Shown one piece after another: positions 18,127-26,483 of a stretch of 64,000 bases of DNA (position 1 is the stretch's first letter; each line of letters begins with the position of its first letter). The position numbers and the translations under genes were made by a program. The stretch is from Chitinophagaceae bacterium (GTDB taxonomy: Bacteria; Bacteroidota; Bacteroidia; Chitinophagales; Chitinophagaceae). The notes under the pieces are model-generated. The model ran no database searches. It was not told where the DNA came from and saw only the letters and a list, made by a program, of their open reading frames with translations. Location: positions 496,001 to 560,000 of the forward strand of contig JADJLJ010000001.1 in the NCBI GenBank assembly GCA_016710165.1, given 5' to 3'.

Positions 18127-18942
18127 TTATGAGTGGCGGCTCTCTACCGCTTTTTTAACACTTCCCGTCTTCAGCAGCAGTTCCCGGGCCGCTTCATAGT
18201 CGTCGGACTGTATCTTTTCCATCAGCATTTTCACGCCCCGGTCTACCAGTTTGTCGTTGGTAAGCTGCATATTCACCATCTTATTGTCCTCTACCCTGCC
18301 CAATTGTATCATCACGGTGGTGGAGATCATGTTGAGGATAAGTTTTTGGGCCGTCCCGCTTTTCATGCGGGTGCTGCCGGTCACAAACTCAGGCCCTACC
18401 ACCGCTTCCACCGGGAGATCGGAAGCAGCGCTTAACGGGGTATCGGGGTTACAGCAGATACTGCCGGTAACAATATTATTTGCCCGGCATTTATGGAGGG
18501 CGCCTATTACATAAGGCGTGGTTCCGCTTGCGGCAATACCTATCACCACATCTTTGTCATTTATCGAATGTTCCTGCAGGTCAAGCCATCCCTGTTCCAG
18601 GTCGTCTTCAGCAAATTCCACGGCTTCGGTTATTGCCTTCTTCCCCCCTGCGATGATACCGATGACCAGGCCCGGGGGAACTCCATAGGTGGGCGGACAT
18701 TCACTGGCGTCTACAATGCCCAGCCGGCCGCTGGTACCTGCCCCTATATAAAACAGCCTGCCTCCCATCAGCATCTTGTCCACGATCACATTGATGAGTT
18801 GCTCGATCTGCGGGATCACTTTTTCAATGACTGCCGGTACGGTCCTGTCTTCGGCATTGATACCGGCCAATATTTCTGCAACCGGCATTTTTTCGAGGTG
18901 CCTGTATTTTGATTCCGATTCGGTTATTTGCTTGAATGCCAT
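18127..18942 (-). CDS. murQ: N-acetylmuramic acid 6-phosphate etherase
   Basis: 271 residues. It cleaves the lactyl ether of MurNAc 6-phosphate to GlcNAc 6-phosphate in cell-wall recycling. The SIS-domain fold shows LFYIGAGTSGRLGIVDASE with the conserved acidic SEC-PTYG, GIAASGTTPYVIGAL, and the family signature TGSTRMKSGTAQKLILNM. A C-terminal helical part (KMLMEKIQSDDYEAARELL) matches the family, which is ~270-300 residues long. The start ATG lies 8 bases after the end of the sugar-kinase gene on the same strand, so the two form a muropeptide-sugar recycling operon. Confidence 0.95.
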   Translation of the reverse strand: MAFKQITESESKYRHLEKMPVAEILAGINAEDRTVPAVIEKVIPQIEQLINVIVDKMLMGGRLFYIGAGTSGRLGIVDASECPPTYGVPPGLVIGIIAGGKKAITEAVEFAEDDLEQGWLDLQEHSINDKDVVIGIAASGTTPYVIGALHKCRANNIVTGSICCNPDTPLSAASDLPVEAVVGPEFVTGSTRMKSGTAQKLILNMISTTVMIQLGRVEDNKMVNMQLTNDKLVDRGVKMLMEKIQSDDYEAARELLLKTGSVKKAVESRHS

Positions 18943-18950
18943 AATCTCAT

Positions 18951-19793
18951 TTAACGGTGAAATTTTACCAACCCGTCCATTGGCTTTTTTATCACTTTAC
19001 CCAGTTCCAGTTCATAGGAATTGCAAAGGTCCTTCAAAACATCCCGGAAACCATAGGCCACGCTTCCGGTGAAATGAATGGGCAGGGTCCAGCTTTCCCG
19101 GTACTTGTAAATATGGTTAAAGAAGAAATCATTGAACCCGTCCTCAATGATATTCTCGATCATATAATGCCCCCGGTTCTCAGCCAAAAACAGGGCAAAA
19201 GAGGCCAGGTAACGGTTGGGCAAAGGCTTTTTATAAACGGCGGTCAGTATCTCGTCGCTGTTGGTGTTGAACTTTGCATTGAACCGGTCCATAAGATCCC
19301 CATCAAACGTGTTGTACAGGAAATACTGGATCACTTTACGGCCCAGGTAAGCGCCGCTTCCTTCGTCTCCCAGGACATAACCAAGGCCCGGACTGTTCTT
19401 TACGATCTTCCTGCCGTTATAATAACAGGAGTTTGAACCGGTACCCAGGATGCAGGCGATGCCCTTTTCATTTCCGCAAAGCGCTTTGGCGGCGCCCATC
19501 AGGTCGTGATCAACAGATATGGAAGATGCGGAAGGAAAAACCTTCCGGATGGCCTTTTTAACCAGTTTCACGTTGTCGGCATTGCTGCAGCCCGTTCCGT
19601 AAAAGAAGATCTCATCCGGCTCCGCCTTCTTCATCTTTGGTTTCAGCTCTTCCGTAATGATGTATTCTATTTGTTCGGCAGAAAGAAAATACGGGCTCAG
19701 GCCCTGTGTATAAAAGGTCTTTACAGACTTCCCGCCCACTAAACACCATTCTGTTTTTGTAGAACCGCTGTCGGCAATTAGTTTTATCGGCAT
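18951..19793 (-). CDS. N-acetylglucosamine kinase-like protein (BadF/BadG ATPase family)
   Basis: 280 residues from an internal ATG at 19793; an upstream Met at 19814 adds seven atypical residues before the nucleotide-binding strand. The actin-like ATPase fold shows the phosphate-1 motif LIADSGSTKTEWCLV, the phosphate-2 region SISVDHDLMGAAKALCGNEK, GIACILGTGSNSCYY, and LGYVLGDEGSGAYLG. Relatives phosphorylate GlcNAc or related amino sugars. Placed directly ahead of murQ (8-base gap), it likely feeds salvaged wall sugars into the same route. MurNAc kinase activity cannot be excluded. Confidence 0.88.
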   Translation of the reverse strand: MPIKLIADSGSTKTEWCLVGGKSVKTFYTQGLSPYFLSAEQIEYIITEELKPKMKKAEPDEIFFYGTGCSNADNVKLVKKAIRKVFPSASSISVDHDLMGAAKALCGNEKGIACILGTGSNSCYYNGRKIVKNSPGLGYVLGDEGSGAYLGRKVIQYFLYNTFDGDLMDRFNAKFNTNSDEILTAVYKKPLPNRYLASFALFLAENRGHYMIENIIEDGFNDFFFNHIYKYRESWTLPIHFTGSVAYGFRDVLKDLCNSYELELGKVIKKPMDGLVKFHR

Positions 19794-19977
19794 CAACTGG
19801 TTTTGAAATTTCAAAATGAAGTTAAATCATTTTGTTTACATAGTTAAAAGCTGCAAGCAGCAAGGGAGCCGCATGAAGAATAAAGAACTTTTATAAAAGA
19901 GACCGGTTCATTCTTTGGATCCGGTAAGTGTCAGAACTTTCCCCCTCACAGCTTGCTTTACCCTTGCAGCTTCTTCT

Positions 19978-19985
19978 TATCTTCG
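19978..19985 (+). promoter_or_regulatory. -7 promoter box of the S41 protease gene
   Basis: TATCTTCG, a one-base variant of TAnnTTTG, lies only four bases before the ATG at 19990. A TTG 22 bases upstream could serve as -33. If used, the mRNA would be nearly leaderless. Confidence 0.45.
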
Positions 19986-19989
19986 CAAA

Positions 19990-21579
19990 ATGAAGAACAA
20001 AAAGATACAGGTCTGGCTGCCCCTTCTTTTCAGCATCACCATGATCGTGGGAATGTACATGGGCTATAAAATGAGGGACAGCATGCCGGGAAAAGGTTTT
20101 TTCTCCCTTGAAAAACGCCGGCCGATCCAGGAAATAATGGACCTGATAAAGAACCGGTATGTGGATGATGTAAAAATGGAATCACTGGCCGATACGGCCA
20201 TCGAAGCCATGCTCAGCAAATTAGACCCCCATTCTGTTTTTATTCCGGCAGAAGAACTGCAACAGGTGAATGAGGACCTGGCGGGAAAGTTCTTCGGCAT
20301 TGGCATTGAGTTCAACATTTTTGATGATACCCTGAATGTGATAAATGTTTTGAAAGACGGGCCGGGTTATAAAGCGGGGTTACTGACCGGTGATAAATTC
20401 CTGCAGGTGGGCGACAGCCTGGTTGCGGGCCGGAAAACAAATGCCGATACCTACCGCAGGTTATTAAGAGGCAACCGGGGTACGGAAGTGACCATCACTT
20501 TTTTACGCGGACAGGAAAGAAAGCAGGCCACCTTAACAAGGGACGCCATTCCCCTGAGCAGCCTGGATGCCAGCTACATGATCAACAGCGAGGTTGGTTA
20601 TATCCGGTTGAATAAATTCTCCAGCCAGACCTACCGGGAATTCATGGAAGCCCTGGAAGCCCTGAAAAAGAACGGCCTGCAAAAACTCATTCTTGACCTC
20701 CGGGACAATGGCGGCGGCATACTGGATGAAGCCGTGGAAATTGCGGATGAATTCTTAGACGGCGACAAACTGATCACGTATACAGAAGGTAAGCACGTGG
20801 AAAAGAAGGAATACCGTTGCCGCAGGGTGGGCCAGTTTGAAAAGGGCGCATTGATCGTTCTGGCTGATGAAGGCACGGCCAGTGCCAGCGAAGTACTGAT
20901 CGGCGCCCTGCAGGATTGGGACCGGGCAACCATTGTTGGCAGGCGTTCCTTTGGCAAAGGATTGGTACAGGAACAGTTTGACCTGAGTGATAAAAGCGCC
21001 CTGCGCCTAACCGTGGCCCGTTATTATACACCCATTGGCAGGAGCATTCAACGGCCGTATACCAATGGAACCAAATTATATTACGACGAGATAAATAACC
21101 GCTACCACGACGGCGAAACACAAAGTGCTGATTCGGTAAAAAATGACACCAGCAGGATCTTTAAGACCAAAAGCGGGAAAAAGGTCTATGGCGGCGGCGG
21201 TATCACACCCGATCATTTCATTGCACTGGATACAACCGGTTTCAGCAGTAATGCAGCCAGGATCTACAGCAAAAATACCATCGGGAACTTTGCCTACAAC
21301 TTTTACCTGAAGAACCAGGCCAGCCTGAAATTGTTCAAAACACCCGGTGATTTTATAAAGGGCTTCACTTTTTCCGAAGAATACTGGAACCAGTTTATAC
21401 AGGCTGCTGCAAAGGATTCTGTGAACATCACGGGCACCAATGAAAAGGTCAAAGCAGACCTTATCAACCGCATCCGGTCTTCTATTGCCAGGCAGCTTTG
21501 GCGCAACGAAGGATACTTTGAAACGATGAATGCCAGCGACGATGCCGTACTAAGATCCCTTGAGATCCTTGCCAGATAA
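19990..21579 (+). CDS. S41 family C-terminal processing peptidase
   Basis: 529 residues from the ATG at 19990; a TTG at 19915 extends the frame but lies before the promoter box. An N-terminal signal anchor (LPLLFSITMIVGMYMGY) faces the periplasm. Residues ~80-175 are a PDZ domain (FFGIGIEFNIFDDTLNVINV, GPGYKAGLLTGDKFLQVGD). The S41 core has GYIRLNKFSS, LILDLRDNGGGILDEAVEIA, the catalytic Ser in GTASASEVL and the catalytic Lys in RRSFGKGLVQEQ. A long C-terminal helical part (~430-529) is typical of Bacteroidota members. It trims or degrades periplasmic proteins recognised by their C-terminal tails. A strong terminator follows. Confidence 0.93.
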   Translation: MKNKKIQVWLPLLFSITMIVGMYMGYKMRDSMPGKGFFSLEKRRPIQEIMDLIKNRYVDDVKMESLADTAIEAMLSKLDPHSVFIPAEELQQVNEDLAGKFFGIGIEFNIFDDTLNVINVLKDGPGYKAGLLTGDKFLQVGDSLVAGRKTNADTYRRLLRGNRGTEVTITFLRGQERKQATLTRDAIPLSSLDASYMINSEVGYIRLNKFSSQTYREFMEALEALKKNGLQKLILDLRDNGGGILDEAVEIADEFLDGDKLITYTEGKHVEKKEYRCRRVGQFEKGALIVLADEGTASASEVLIGALQDWDRATIVGRRSFGKGLVQEQFDLSDKSALRLTVARYYTPIGRSIQRPYTNGTKLYYDEINNRYHDGETQSADSVKNDTSRIFKTKSGKKVYGGGGITPDHFIALDTTGFSSNAARIYSKNTIGNFAYNFYLKNQASLKLFKTPGDFIKGFTFSEEYWNQFIQAAAKDSVNITGTNEKVKADLINRIRSSIARQLWRNEGYFETMNASDDAVLRSLEILAR

Positions 21580-21583
21580 AAAA

Positions 21584-21606
21584 GCCTCCCGTTTGGGAGG
21601 CCTTTA
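21584..21606 (+). terminator. Intrinsic terminator of the S41 protease gene
   Basis: Perfect 7-bp stem GCCTCCC/GGGAGGC with loop GTTT, preceded by an A-run and followed by CTTTAA; it starts four bases past the stop codon and could work in both directions. Confidence 0.8.
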
Positions 21607-21833
21607 ATGTCGTTCACAATATCCGATCAAACAGGTGATCTTTATTGCGTACGGCTTCAGAGGTTGATCGGTCTTCCGGATACCGGATGTTCTTGGTCTT
21701 TTCGTTATGGATACCGAACAATACAAATATGCTCTCAAATAATTGTATTCTTAGTAGAACACGGGATAAATGATTTGTAGATATTTTTCTACCTGATCCC
21801 TTACGACATTTTCCGCCCCCCGTCCCATTTCCT

Positions 21834-21841
21834 TACCTTTG
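21834..21841 (+). promoter_or_regulatory. -7 promoter box of the cystathionine beta-synthase gene
   Basis: TACCTTTG is an exact match to TAnnTTTG, 21 bases ahead of the ATG at 21863. It argues against the in-frame TTG at 21839, which lies inside the box. No clear -33 TTG at normal spacing. Confidence 0.55.
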
Positions 21842-21862
21842 CCGCAAATAACGATTCTATAT

Positions 21863-23236
21863 ATGTGGCTCAACAGTATTTTAGACACCATTGGCAATAC
21901 GCCCCTTATCAAACTCAACAAGATCACCAAAAACCTCCCCTGTACGGTACTGGCAAAAGTGGAATACTTTAACCCGGGTAACAGCATCAAGGACCGTATG
22001 GCCTTAAAAATGCTGGAAGTGGCCGAGCAGGAAGGAAAAATAAAACCCGGCGGAACAATCATTGAAGGTACCAGCGGCAATACCGGCATGGGCCTTGCCC
22101 TGGCTGCCTGTGTAAAAGGGTACAAATGTATTTTCACCACCACCGATAAACAGTCGAAGGAAAAAGCAGATATCCTGAAGGCCGTTGGTGCCGAAGTGAT
22201 CGTTTGTCCTACCAACGTGGAACCGGATGACCCAAGAAGCTATTATTCAGTTTCAAAAAGACTTGCAACCGAAGTTCCTAACAGCTGGTATGTAAATCAA
22301 TACGATAACCTGGCCAACCGTCTTGCCCATTACGAACAGACCGGCCCCGAAATATGGGAACAAACGGAAGGAAAAGTGACCCACCTGGTGGTAGCTACCG
22401 GAACAGGCGGTACCATTGTAGGAACAGCAAAGTACTTAAAAGAAAAAAATCCCAACATAAAGGTTTGGGCCATTGACACATACGGTTCCCTGTTGAAAAA
22501 ATATTTTGATACCGGCGAGATCGACCAAAAAGAGGTTTACCCCTATATCAGTGAAGGATTTGGGGAGGATTTTGTACCGGCCAACTACGACATGAGTGTG
22601 ATCGATGAGTTTACAAAAGTTACCGATAAGGACGGGGCTGTGATGGCAAGGCGCATTGCCAAGGAAGAAGGCATGTTCTGTGGTTACAGCGCCGGCAGTT
22701 GCCTGCAGGGCATGCTGCAACTGGCCAAAGGGCCTGATGGGAAAGACCGGTTGAAGAAAGAGGATGTGGTGGTGCTCATATTCCATGATCATGGCAGCCG
22801 CTATGTAGGCAAAGTATATAACGACCAGTGGATGATGGAGAGGGGCTTCCTGGATGTAAAGACATTTAAAGATGTGGTGGGAGGTCGTGGCACACAGCGC
22901 CTGATCAGTTTGACCACTGCAGACACCGTGGCAACAGCCATTGAACTGATGAAGAAATACGATATAGAGAACATACCTGTTCTGGAGAATGGGGAGAACA
23001 TCGGCGCCATATCGGAAGGCGGTTTATTTGATAAGATCCTGAACAACCCCGACATTAAAACACAAACCGTTGGCTCCGTCATGGAAAAAGCATACCCCGA
23101 AGTGGCTTTTGAGACCCCGGTGGAGCGGTTAAGCACCTATATCACCAGGGAGAACGGGGCGGTTTTGAGCAAGGATGAAAGCGGGGCTTTTCACATTGTT
23201 ACCAAATACGACATCATCCAGAGCCTGAGCAAATAA
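21863..23236 (+). CDS. Cystathionine beta-synthase with C-terminal CBS domain pair
   Basis: 457 residues from the ATG at 21863. Residues ~1-325 are a fold-type II PLP enzyme: DTIGNTPLIKLNKI, the PLP lysine in NPGNSIKDRMALKM, the substrate loop EGTSGNTGMGLA, and the phosphate-binding VATGTGGTIVGTAKYL. Residues ~335-457 contain two CBS motifs (TADTVATAIELMKKYDIENI and a second ending HIVTKYDIIQSLSK), normally adenosyl-ligand sensors. It condenses serine, or O-acetylserine, with homocysteine or sulfide. The CBS pair favours cystathionine beta-synthase over plain cysteine synthase, but the substrate is not proven. A terminator follows at 23275. Confidence 0.9.
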   Translation: MWLNSILDTIGNTPLIKLNKITKNLPCTVLAKVEYFNPGNSIKDRMALKMLEVAEQEGKIKPGGTIIEGTSGNTGMGLALAACVKGYKCIFTTTDKQSKEKADILKAVGAEVIVCPTNVEPDDPRSYYSVSKRLATEVPNSWYVNQYDNLANRLAHYEQTGPEIWEQTEGKVTHLVVATGTGGTIVGTAKYLKEKNPNIKVWAIDTYGSLLKKYFDTGEIDQKEVYPYISEGFGEDFVPANYDMSVIDEFTKVTDKDGAVMARRIAKEEGMFCGYSAGSCLQGMLQLAKGPDGKDRLKKEDVVVLIFHDHGSRYVGKVYNDQWMMERGFLDVKTFKDVVGGRGTQRLISLTTADTVATAIELMKKYDIENIPVLENGENIGAISEGGLFDKILNNPDIKTQTVGSVMEKAYPEVAFETPVERLSTYITRENGAVLSKDESGAFHIVTKYDIIQSLSK

Positions 23237-23274
23237 ACGGGCCCGGGATTTTACGATAGGTTCAAACCCTTTAC

Positions 23275-23304
23275 AGTGCTGCATCTGACCGGTGCAGCAC
23301 TTTT
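23275..23304 (+). terminator. Intrinsic terminator of the cystathionine beta-synthase gene
   Basis: Perfect 9-bp stem AGTGCTGCA/TGCAGCACT with a 9-base loop, leading into TTTT; 39 bases after the stop codon. Confidence 0.8.
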
Positions 23305-23674
23305 CATATGTAAAAATACCACCATCCCTGGTTCGTAGAACTACGATTCATTTTTTAGTAGCTATCCCACCCGGGAAAATGAATATATACGATTGCGACA
23401 GTAATTATATAGGCCTGAAAAAAGAGCAATACCGCTCTAGTACGGGAAAACTATCTGTTGCATCTTTGTATCAGAAGTTGATTGATAAGATTAAATATCA
23501 ATCGTTATCCAAGATCCTGACTAAAGCCAAAGAATTCTATCCAATACTTGTAAAAAACCACAAACGATCCAGTATCAGTCAACTTCTTTTAAATTTTAAA
23601 ACCAAGATCTTTAAAACCAATATTCGCTTTAAGTTCTTTATCCCGATGAAAGACCACAGGTTTCTAAGTATTTG

Positions 23675-23839
23675 AAAAAACCAATATCCACTGCCTATGC
23701 TGTAAAAAGCGACGATGGCAAAGAAAGACCGAAAGAAACCAGTATCCACCGCCACTGCCGTAAAAAGCAATGGTAGAAAAACCAAAGAAAAACCAATATC
23801 CAGCCTATGCCGTAAAAAGCGATGATGGCTAATTTGAAG
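23675..23839 (+). repeat. Three degenerate ~56-bp tandem repeats
   Basis: Copies at 23675-23731, 23732-23787 and 23788-23839. Each has an A-rich start, ACCA(A/G)TATCCA, then GCC-TGC-GTAAAAAGC and (A/G)ATGATGG or a variant. Copies differ by point changes and small indels, so the array is old. Read on the minus strand two copies give similar hydrophobic peptides (AIVAFYSIGSGYWFF), but copy lengths are not multiples of three, so it is probably not coding. Confidence 0.65.
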
Positions 23840-23965
23840 AACACTGAAACCAGGATTAAATTATTACGGAGCCACTGCTAAAATAAGGTAACCCCCTTAA
23901 GGAAGCAGATCCAATGAAATCCTGATGAAAACCAACTACCGTGCTTGGTTGGTTTAACAAATTAA

Positions 23966-24011
23966 ACTTCCACAGTTATTTGATACGTCAAAAGGCTGTG
24001 GAAGTTTTTTT
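23966..24011 (+). terminator. Strong orphan intrinsic terminator
   Basis: A 10-bp perfect stem ACTTCCACAG/CTGTGGAAGT (extended by flanking A-T pairs) with a 20-base loop, followed by a T6 tract. No protein gene ends nearby (the nearest stop is over 700 bases upstream), so it may terminate a small RNA made from ~23.85 kb onward. Confidence 0.75.
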
Positions 24012-24175
24012 ATTCCCCAGACTTCCCTTCCTGGTTTTACAGCATGATCCTTAGTAATACACCTGCCCCGGATTATATTACCAAAAGAATCATTTCGCTG
24101 GTACTGTAGCAGGCTGCTGGATGCTCCTGCTTATTTCTAAAAACTCATTGAAAGCTGTTTTGAACTAATGCACCC

Positions 24176-24260
24176 TTGAACCACATAGGACATAGGTAAC
24201 ATAGAACAACACAAGCTGGTCAATATAAACCTATGGGTTCTATGTTGCTATGTGGTTCAA
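24176..24260. repeat. 85-bp long inverted repeat
   Basis: Outer arms TTGAACCACATAG and CTATGTGGTTCAA match perfectly (13 bp); inner arms GTAACATAGAAC and GTTCTATGTTGC match at 11 of 12. The arms share the word CATAG/CTATG several times, so the element looks built from short repeated words. It lies between the orphan terminator and the aldolase promoter. Confidence 0.85.
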
Positions 24261-24337
24261 AATGATAAATACCTAATTTTCCCGATACTTCTCATTAAGC
24301 ACATTTTATATTAAATTTGCCCAAAACCAAAACTTAT

Positions 24338-25396
24338 ATGGCTAATAAAAAAATCATTGAACTACTGGGCAACCAGGCCGATTCATTGCTGAATCATGAA
24401 TGCAAGACCATTACCAGTAAAGAGATATCCTCCCCCGGCCCGGATCATGTGGATGAGACCTGGAGCCTGAGCAACCGGAACAATCAAACCCTTAAGAGTT
24501 TACAGAACATTTTAAATACCGGCCGTCTTGGCGGAACAGGATATGTTTCTATTTTACCCGTAGACCAGGGAATAGAGCACAGTGCAGGCGCTTCTTTTGC
24601 ACCCAACCCCGTTTATTTTGACCCGGAGAATATTGTGAAACTGGCTATAGAAGGCGGATGCAATGCCGTTGCTTCCACCTTCGGTGTGCTGGGCATCGTA
24701 AGCCGCAAATACGCCCATAAGATCCCGATGATGGTGAAGATAAACCACAACGAATTCCTGAGCCTGCCCAATAAATTCGACCAGATCATGTTCGGCAAAG
24801 TAAAAGATGCCTGGAACATGGGTGCAACAGCCGTGGGCGCCACCATTTATTTCGGCAGTGCGGAAAGCACCCGCCAGATCCAGGAAGTAGCCACCGCTTT
24901 TGAAATGGCTCATGAACTGGGTATGACAACCGTTCTCTGGTGCTACCTGCGCAACAACGGGTTTAAAGTGGATGGCGTGGATTATCATACCGCAGCCGAC
25001 CTCACCAGCCAGGCCAATCACCTGGGTGTTACCATACAGGCCGATATCATCAAACAGAAATTGCCAACCAATAACGGGGGGTATAATGCCACCAAACACG
25101 GTAAGACATCTCCCCTTGTTTATTCTAAATTAACCACCGATCACCCGATCGACCTTGCCCGTTACCAGGTAGCCGGTTGCTACATGGGCCGCGTGGGCCT
25201 TATTAACAGTGGCGGTGAAAGCAAAGGCGCCACCGACCTGGCTGAAGCAGTCACCACAGCCGTGATCAACAAACGTGCAGGGGGCATGGGATTGATCAGC
25301 GGACGTAAAGCCTTCCAGAAGCCGATGAAAGACGGTGTTGAGTTGCTGAATAACATACAGGATGTATATTTGGATAAGAGTATCACCATTGCATAA
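24338..25396 (+). CDS. Class I fructose-bisphosphate aldolase (FbaB/DhnA type)
   Basis: 352 residues from the ATG at 24338; an in-frame TTG at 24317 overlaps a likely -7 box (TAAATTTG). It cleaves fructose 1,6-bisphosphate via a Schiff base, without metal. Family features: YVSILPVDQGIEHSAGASFA near residue 75, GGCNAVASTFGVLG, MVKINHNEFLSLPNK, GATAVGATIYFGSAES, the TIM-barrel strand TTVLWCYLRNNGFKVDG, and the C-terminal phosphate-binding LINSGGESKGATDLAEAV and GGMGLISGRKAFQKPM. Length fits the FbaB-like bacterial group. Transcribed alone. Confidence 0.92.
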   Translation: MANKKIIELLGNQADSLLNHECKTITSKEISSPGPDHVDETWSLSNRNNQTLKSLQNILNTGRLGGTGYVSILPVDQGIEHSAGASFAPNPVYFDPENIVKLAIEGGCNAVASTFGVLGIVSRKYAHKIPMMVKINHNEFLSLPNKFDQIMFGKVKDAWNMGATAVGATIYFGSAESTRQIQEVATAFEMAHELGMTTVLWCYLRNNGFKVDGVDYHTAADLTSQANHLGVTIQADIIKQKLPTNNGGYNATKHGKTSPLVYSKLTTDHPIDLARYQVAGCYMGRVGLINSGGESKGATDLAEAVTTAVINKRAGGMGLISGRKAFQKPMKDGVELLNNIQDVYLDKSITIA

Positions 25397-25407
25397 GCAT
25401 ATCATGG

Positions 25408-25501
25408 TCGTTTAAGTCGTTTCAAATCGTTGCAGCGTTAAATGACTTAAACAGCTTTAACGCCTGAAACGTATTAAACGGTTTTAAACGATTTAAACGG
25501 T
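25408..25501. repeat. Nested imperfect inverted repeat rich in CGTTTAAA words
   Basis: Outer arms at 25408-25431 and 25478-25501 match in about 21 of 24 positions; an inner pair GCGTTAAA/TTTAACGC is perfect. The element fills nearly the whole gap between the aldolase and accD. The word TTCAAATCGTTG (25421-25432) recurs inverted at 37652-37663 after groEL. Confidence 0.75.
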
Positions 25502-25504
25502 TTT

Positions 25505-26415
25505 ATGAAAAAAGAAGAAGACTTTGATGCCAGCCTTGCCGGTGAAGAGGGATCTGCGGAGGAGAACAAGAGCAACTGGTTCAAAAGAATGAAAAAAGGT
25601 ATTCTAACGTCAACCAAAGATAAAAAAGATGCTCCCGAGGGTTGTGGTCCAAATGCCCATCCTGCAAATATACCTGTACCGTTTCTGAATTGAGGGAAAA
25701 TAAATTCGTATGTCCCAAATGCGAATACCACCACCGCATCGGCAGTGAAGAATATTTTGAGATCCTGTTCGATAACAACGAATACACCGAACTCTTTGCC
25801 AACATCCGGTCAAAGGACTTCCTTCATTTTGTTGACCTTAAGCCCTACGATAAGCGGCTGGAGGAAACCTACGCCAAAACGGGTATCCATGATTCCATGA
25901 CCGTGGCACATGGTAAAATTGGCGGTCATGACCTGGTGGTTGCCTGCATGGATTTTGAATTCATCGGCGGAAGCCTGGGAAGTGTGATGGGTGAAAAGAT
26001 AAGCCGGGGATGCGATTATTCCATGCAACATAAGATCCCGTTCATGATCATCAACAAAAGCGGCGGTGCCCGAATGATGGAAAGCGCTTTTTCACTGATG
26101 CAACTGGCAAAAACATCCGGTAAATTATCGCAGCTGAGCGATGCCAGAATACCCTATATCTCTTTATGTACCGATCCGACCTTTGGTGGCACCACCGCCT
26201 CCTTTGCCATGCTGGGTGATGTGATCTGTGCCGAACCCAGCGCCCTCATTGGTTTTGCCGGCCCGCGGGTAATTAAAGAAACCATCAAAAAAGACCTGCC
26301 CGAAGGTTTCCAGCGCAGCGAATTCTTACTGGAACACGGCTTTCTTGACTTTATCATTCAACGCAAAGACCTGAAAGAGAAATTGGCTAACTTGTTGCTG
26401 CTCTTTAAAGGATGA
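25505..26415 (+). CDS. accD: Acetyl-CoA carboxylase carboxyltransferase beta subunit (frameshifted in this sequence)
   Basis: Two frames form one protein of ~303 residues. The first (from 25505) reads to NWFKRMKKGILTS and KDKKDAPEG, then fails. The second continues LWSKCPSCKYTCTVSELREN from 25642. One missing base at the TT of 25642-25643 restores the zinc ribbon, whose four cysteines are CPSC and CPKC. The carboxyltransferase core shows GKIGGHDLVVACMDFEFIGG, MIINKSGGARMMESAFSLMQ, SLCTDPTFGGTTASFAMLGD and GFAGPRVIKETIKKDLPEGF. It makes malonyl-CoA with AccA for fatty-acid synthesis. An essential gene, so the break is most likely a sequencing indel. Confidence 0.93.
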
Positions 26416-26483
26416 CCGGTACCTGCAGCCGGTAATATGGATCGGGAAAAAACGTTTAACTGCAGTAGCCCATACCTGAAAAT

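Larger units (their letters stand above)
23237..24337. other. 1.1-kb gene-poor interval with repeats and possible small RNA
   Basis: No convincing protein gene. It holds, in order: a terminator (23275-23304); an AT-rich open frame from an ATG at 23379 to 23675 (98 residues, basic, no recognised motif, poor codon fit, probably not real); a degenerate ~56-bp tandem array (23675-23839); a stretch with nested complementary segments (~23850-23950); a strong terminator (23966-24011) with no gene before it; a long inverted repeat (24176-24260); and an AT-rich aldolase leader with TAAATTTG ahead of the ATG at 24338. A terminator without an upstream gene suggests a small untranslated RNA. Confidence 0.55.

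Noticed and set aside
23379..23675. A 98-residue basic protein gene
   Set aside because: AT-rich, no recognisable motif, codon use unlike neighbours, and it lies just past a terminator with no promoter box found. Mentioned only in the gap entry.
23860..23960. A standard SRP RNA gene
   Set aside because: Only GGAAGCAG fits well; the opposite loop strand and outer helix do not clearly match, so only an unspecified small RNA is suggested.
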